DNA of 64,000 bases, taken from the NCBI RefSeq assembly GCF_028596125.1, contig NZ_CP117228.1:1-64000 (forward strand). Direction: 5' to 3'. The stretch comes from Listeria innocua (lineage in GTDB: Bacteria > Bacillota > Bacilli > Lactobacillales > Listeriaceae). The notes under the pieces were generated by a model, which saw only the letters and a program-made list of their open reading frames with translations, searched no databases and was not told the origin of the DNA. Every line of letters starts with the position of its first letter. Within the stretch, counting starts at the first letter, position 1. Of the stretch, positions 63,084 to 64,000 are shown piece after piece. Both the position numbers and the translations under genes were made by a program.

Positions 63084-63449
63084 ATGGATCAGAAAGAAGT
63101 ATCACAAAATCAAACAAAGTACATTCAATTTAGATTATCTGAAGAACAATACAATAAGCTGAAAATTTCAGGAGAAACATATGGACTCTCTCCGAATCTT
63201 TATGCGAAAAAATTAGCACAAAAATCTCATTTAAAAAAACCTTATCTCGAACATGACCAAGCGAAATCTTTATTATTAGAACTCTCAAAACAAGGAACCA
63301 ATTTAAATCAAATCGCCAAGAAACTCAATCAATTCGATCGGATGGACAACCAAGATAAAGAGCTGATCGAGGCTTTACGCTATACATACGGAGTACTCGC
63401 TCAAGCTCAAAAGGGATATAAAGAGTTATGGCAACAATTGCAAAAATAA
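63084..63449 (+). CDS. mobC: MobC-like relaxosome accessory protein
   Basis: 121 aa from MDQKEVSQNQTKYIQF (GAGGAGGCTATTT ribosome site). Ribbon-helix-helix start (IQFRLSEEQYNKLKISGETYGLSPNLYAKKLA) and the helical LLLELSKQGTNLNQIAKKLNQ of the MobC family. Overlaps the relaxase start by 22 nt. Confidence 0.8.
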   Translation: MDQKEVSQNQTKYIQFRLSEEQYNKLKISGETYGLSPNLYAKKLAQKSHLKKPYLEHDQAKSLLLELSKQGTNLNQIAKKLNQFDRMDNQDKELIEALRYTYGVLAQAQKGYKELWQQLQK

Positions 63450-64000
63450 GCAATGGCGCAAGTGCAGCGAGCGCCCTTAATTATGCTTTAGGTCAAGACA
63501 GACCCATGCATGAAAAAACTGAACAGTGGCTACAAGACCATCAATTGGAACGTCCTGTGGAGCTGACAAATTGTCGGGCAGTTGCCGTGGGTGGAACCAA
63601 CGGGATTGATCCCTTTATCGCCAAAGAACAATTTGGTGTCATTCGACAACTTCATAACCAAACGAAAGAATCCAATCAAGTCTTGCGTATTACCCAATCT
63701 TTCGCCTTAGATGAACTGAATCCGAAAGTTCAAAAAGACTGGCAAAAAGCCAATGATTTAGGCGTTGAATTAGCAGAAAATCTCTATCCTAACCATCAAA
63801 GTGCTGTGTATACGCATTTAGACGGAAAAAATCACGTCTTACACAACCACATCATTGTCAATAAAGTCAATTTAGAGACAGGAAAGAAATTAAGAGAACA
63901 AAAAGGAGAAAGCGTTCAACGAGCACGAGAAATGAATGATCGACTCGCTTCTCGAGAAAACTGGCACATTTTAGAGCCACCAAAAGAGCGCCAAACAGAG
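63428..64000 (+). CDS. MOBP-type relaxase, N-terminal part (runs off the window)
   Basis: 191 codons to the window end with no stop. MATIAKISNGASAASALNYAL gives the N-terminal Tyr region; motif III HLDGKNHVLHNHIIVNKVN carries the His cluster; the fold fits the relaxase/mobilization nuclease family of pC221-type plasmids. A second relaxase distinct from the MobL enzyme at 8.3 kb. Confidence 0.85.
   Translation, partial: MATIAKISNGASAASALNYALGQDRPMHEKTEQWLQDHQLERPVELTNCRAVAVGGTNGIDPFIAKEQFGVIRQLHNQTKESNQVLRITQSFALDELNPKVQKDWQKANDLGVELAENLYPNHQSAVYTHLDGKNHVLHNHIIVNKVNLETGKKLREQKGESVQRAREMNDRLASRENWHILEPPKERQTE

Noticed and set aside
1..64000. Antibiotic-resistance genes, rRNA or tRNA genes
   Set aside because: None seen on either strand; the resistance genes present are for metals and anions only.

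Overview
This is a mosaic, AT-rich, low-GC Gram-positive (Lactobacillales, probably Enterococcaceae or a near relative) plasmid. The evidence is a plasmid-type replication/primase gene at the first base, two relaxase modules of different families, a VirD4-type coupling protein with T4SS-like genes, small toxin-antitoxin loci, IS1216-like IS6 elements, a Tn5422-like cadmium transposon, and no rRNA, tRNA or other housekeeping loci. The host assignment is inference from gene family types; no species is named by the sequence.

Layout. 1-2.7 kb: primase/replication gene and a split accessory gene cut by an IS3 remnant. 3.3-5.5 kb: IS21-family copy 1 with a nonsense-mutated istB. 5.5-7.2 kb: transfer genes (truncated NlpC/P60 hydrolase, a frameshifted membrane protein, a coiled-coil membrane protein). 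7.2-9.7 kb: candidate oriT (four iterons, several hairpins), two small DNA-binding-type proteins and a MobL-type relaxase. 9.7-14.6 kb: PemK-like toxin, Fic protein, regulator, membrane protein, and a large methylase/helicase gene cut by IS21 copy 2 (14.6-16.8 kb). 16.8-19.6 kb: small regulator, NapA-type antiporter and IS-truncated enolase, which reads as a fluoride-tolerance module. 19.6-20.9 kb: complete IS3 element. 21-25.1 kb: small plasmid genes, a probable type III toxin-antitoxin locus (two RNA repeats plus a TenpN/CptN-like toxin) and a type I holin-like toxin locus with antisense RNA. 25.2-26.5 kb: second IS3 element. 26.8-35.6 kb: four-gene restriction operon (helicase, DUF4391, type III Mod, type III Res). 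35.7-39.2 kb: gene debris, then copper genes copY-copB. 39.2-45.7 kb: Tn3-family Tn5422-like transposon with cadC-cadA. 45.7-52.6 kb: conjugation module (sortase, pilin-like protein, long coiled-coil protein, VirD4). 52.6-53.9 kb: abutting IS6 elements. 54-56.5 kb: NADH peroxidase/oxidase and an orphan betaine-type binding protein between 44-bp direct repeats. 56.6-61.1 kb: broken genes, ISLre2 remnant, a metal P1B-4 ATPase behind a riboswitch-like leader, truncated cadD. 61.2-62.0 kb: degenerate IS6. 62.0-64 kb: truncated integrase, hairpin-rich region, mobC and the start of a MOBP-type relaxase.

How it fits together. The plasmid combines transfer, stability (PemK, type I and type III toxin-antitoxin), defence (type III R-M operon) and metal or anion tolerance (Cu, Cd/Zn, Co/Ni/Zn-type ATPase, fluoride-type genes). 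At least ten IS junctions interrupt genes, and the IS21, IS3, IS6 and Tn3 copies examined lack matching target duplications. That points to repeated IS-mediated fusion and deletion rather than simple insertion.
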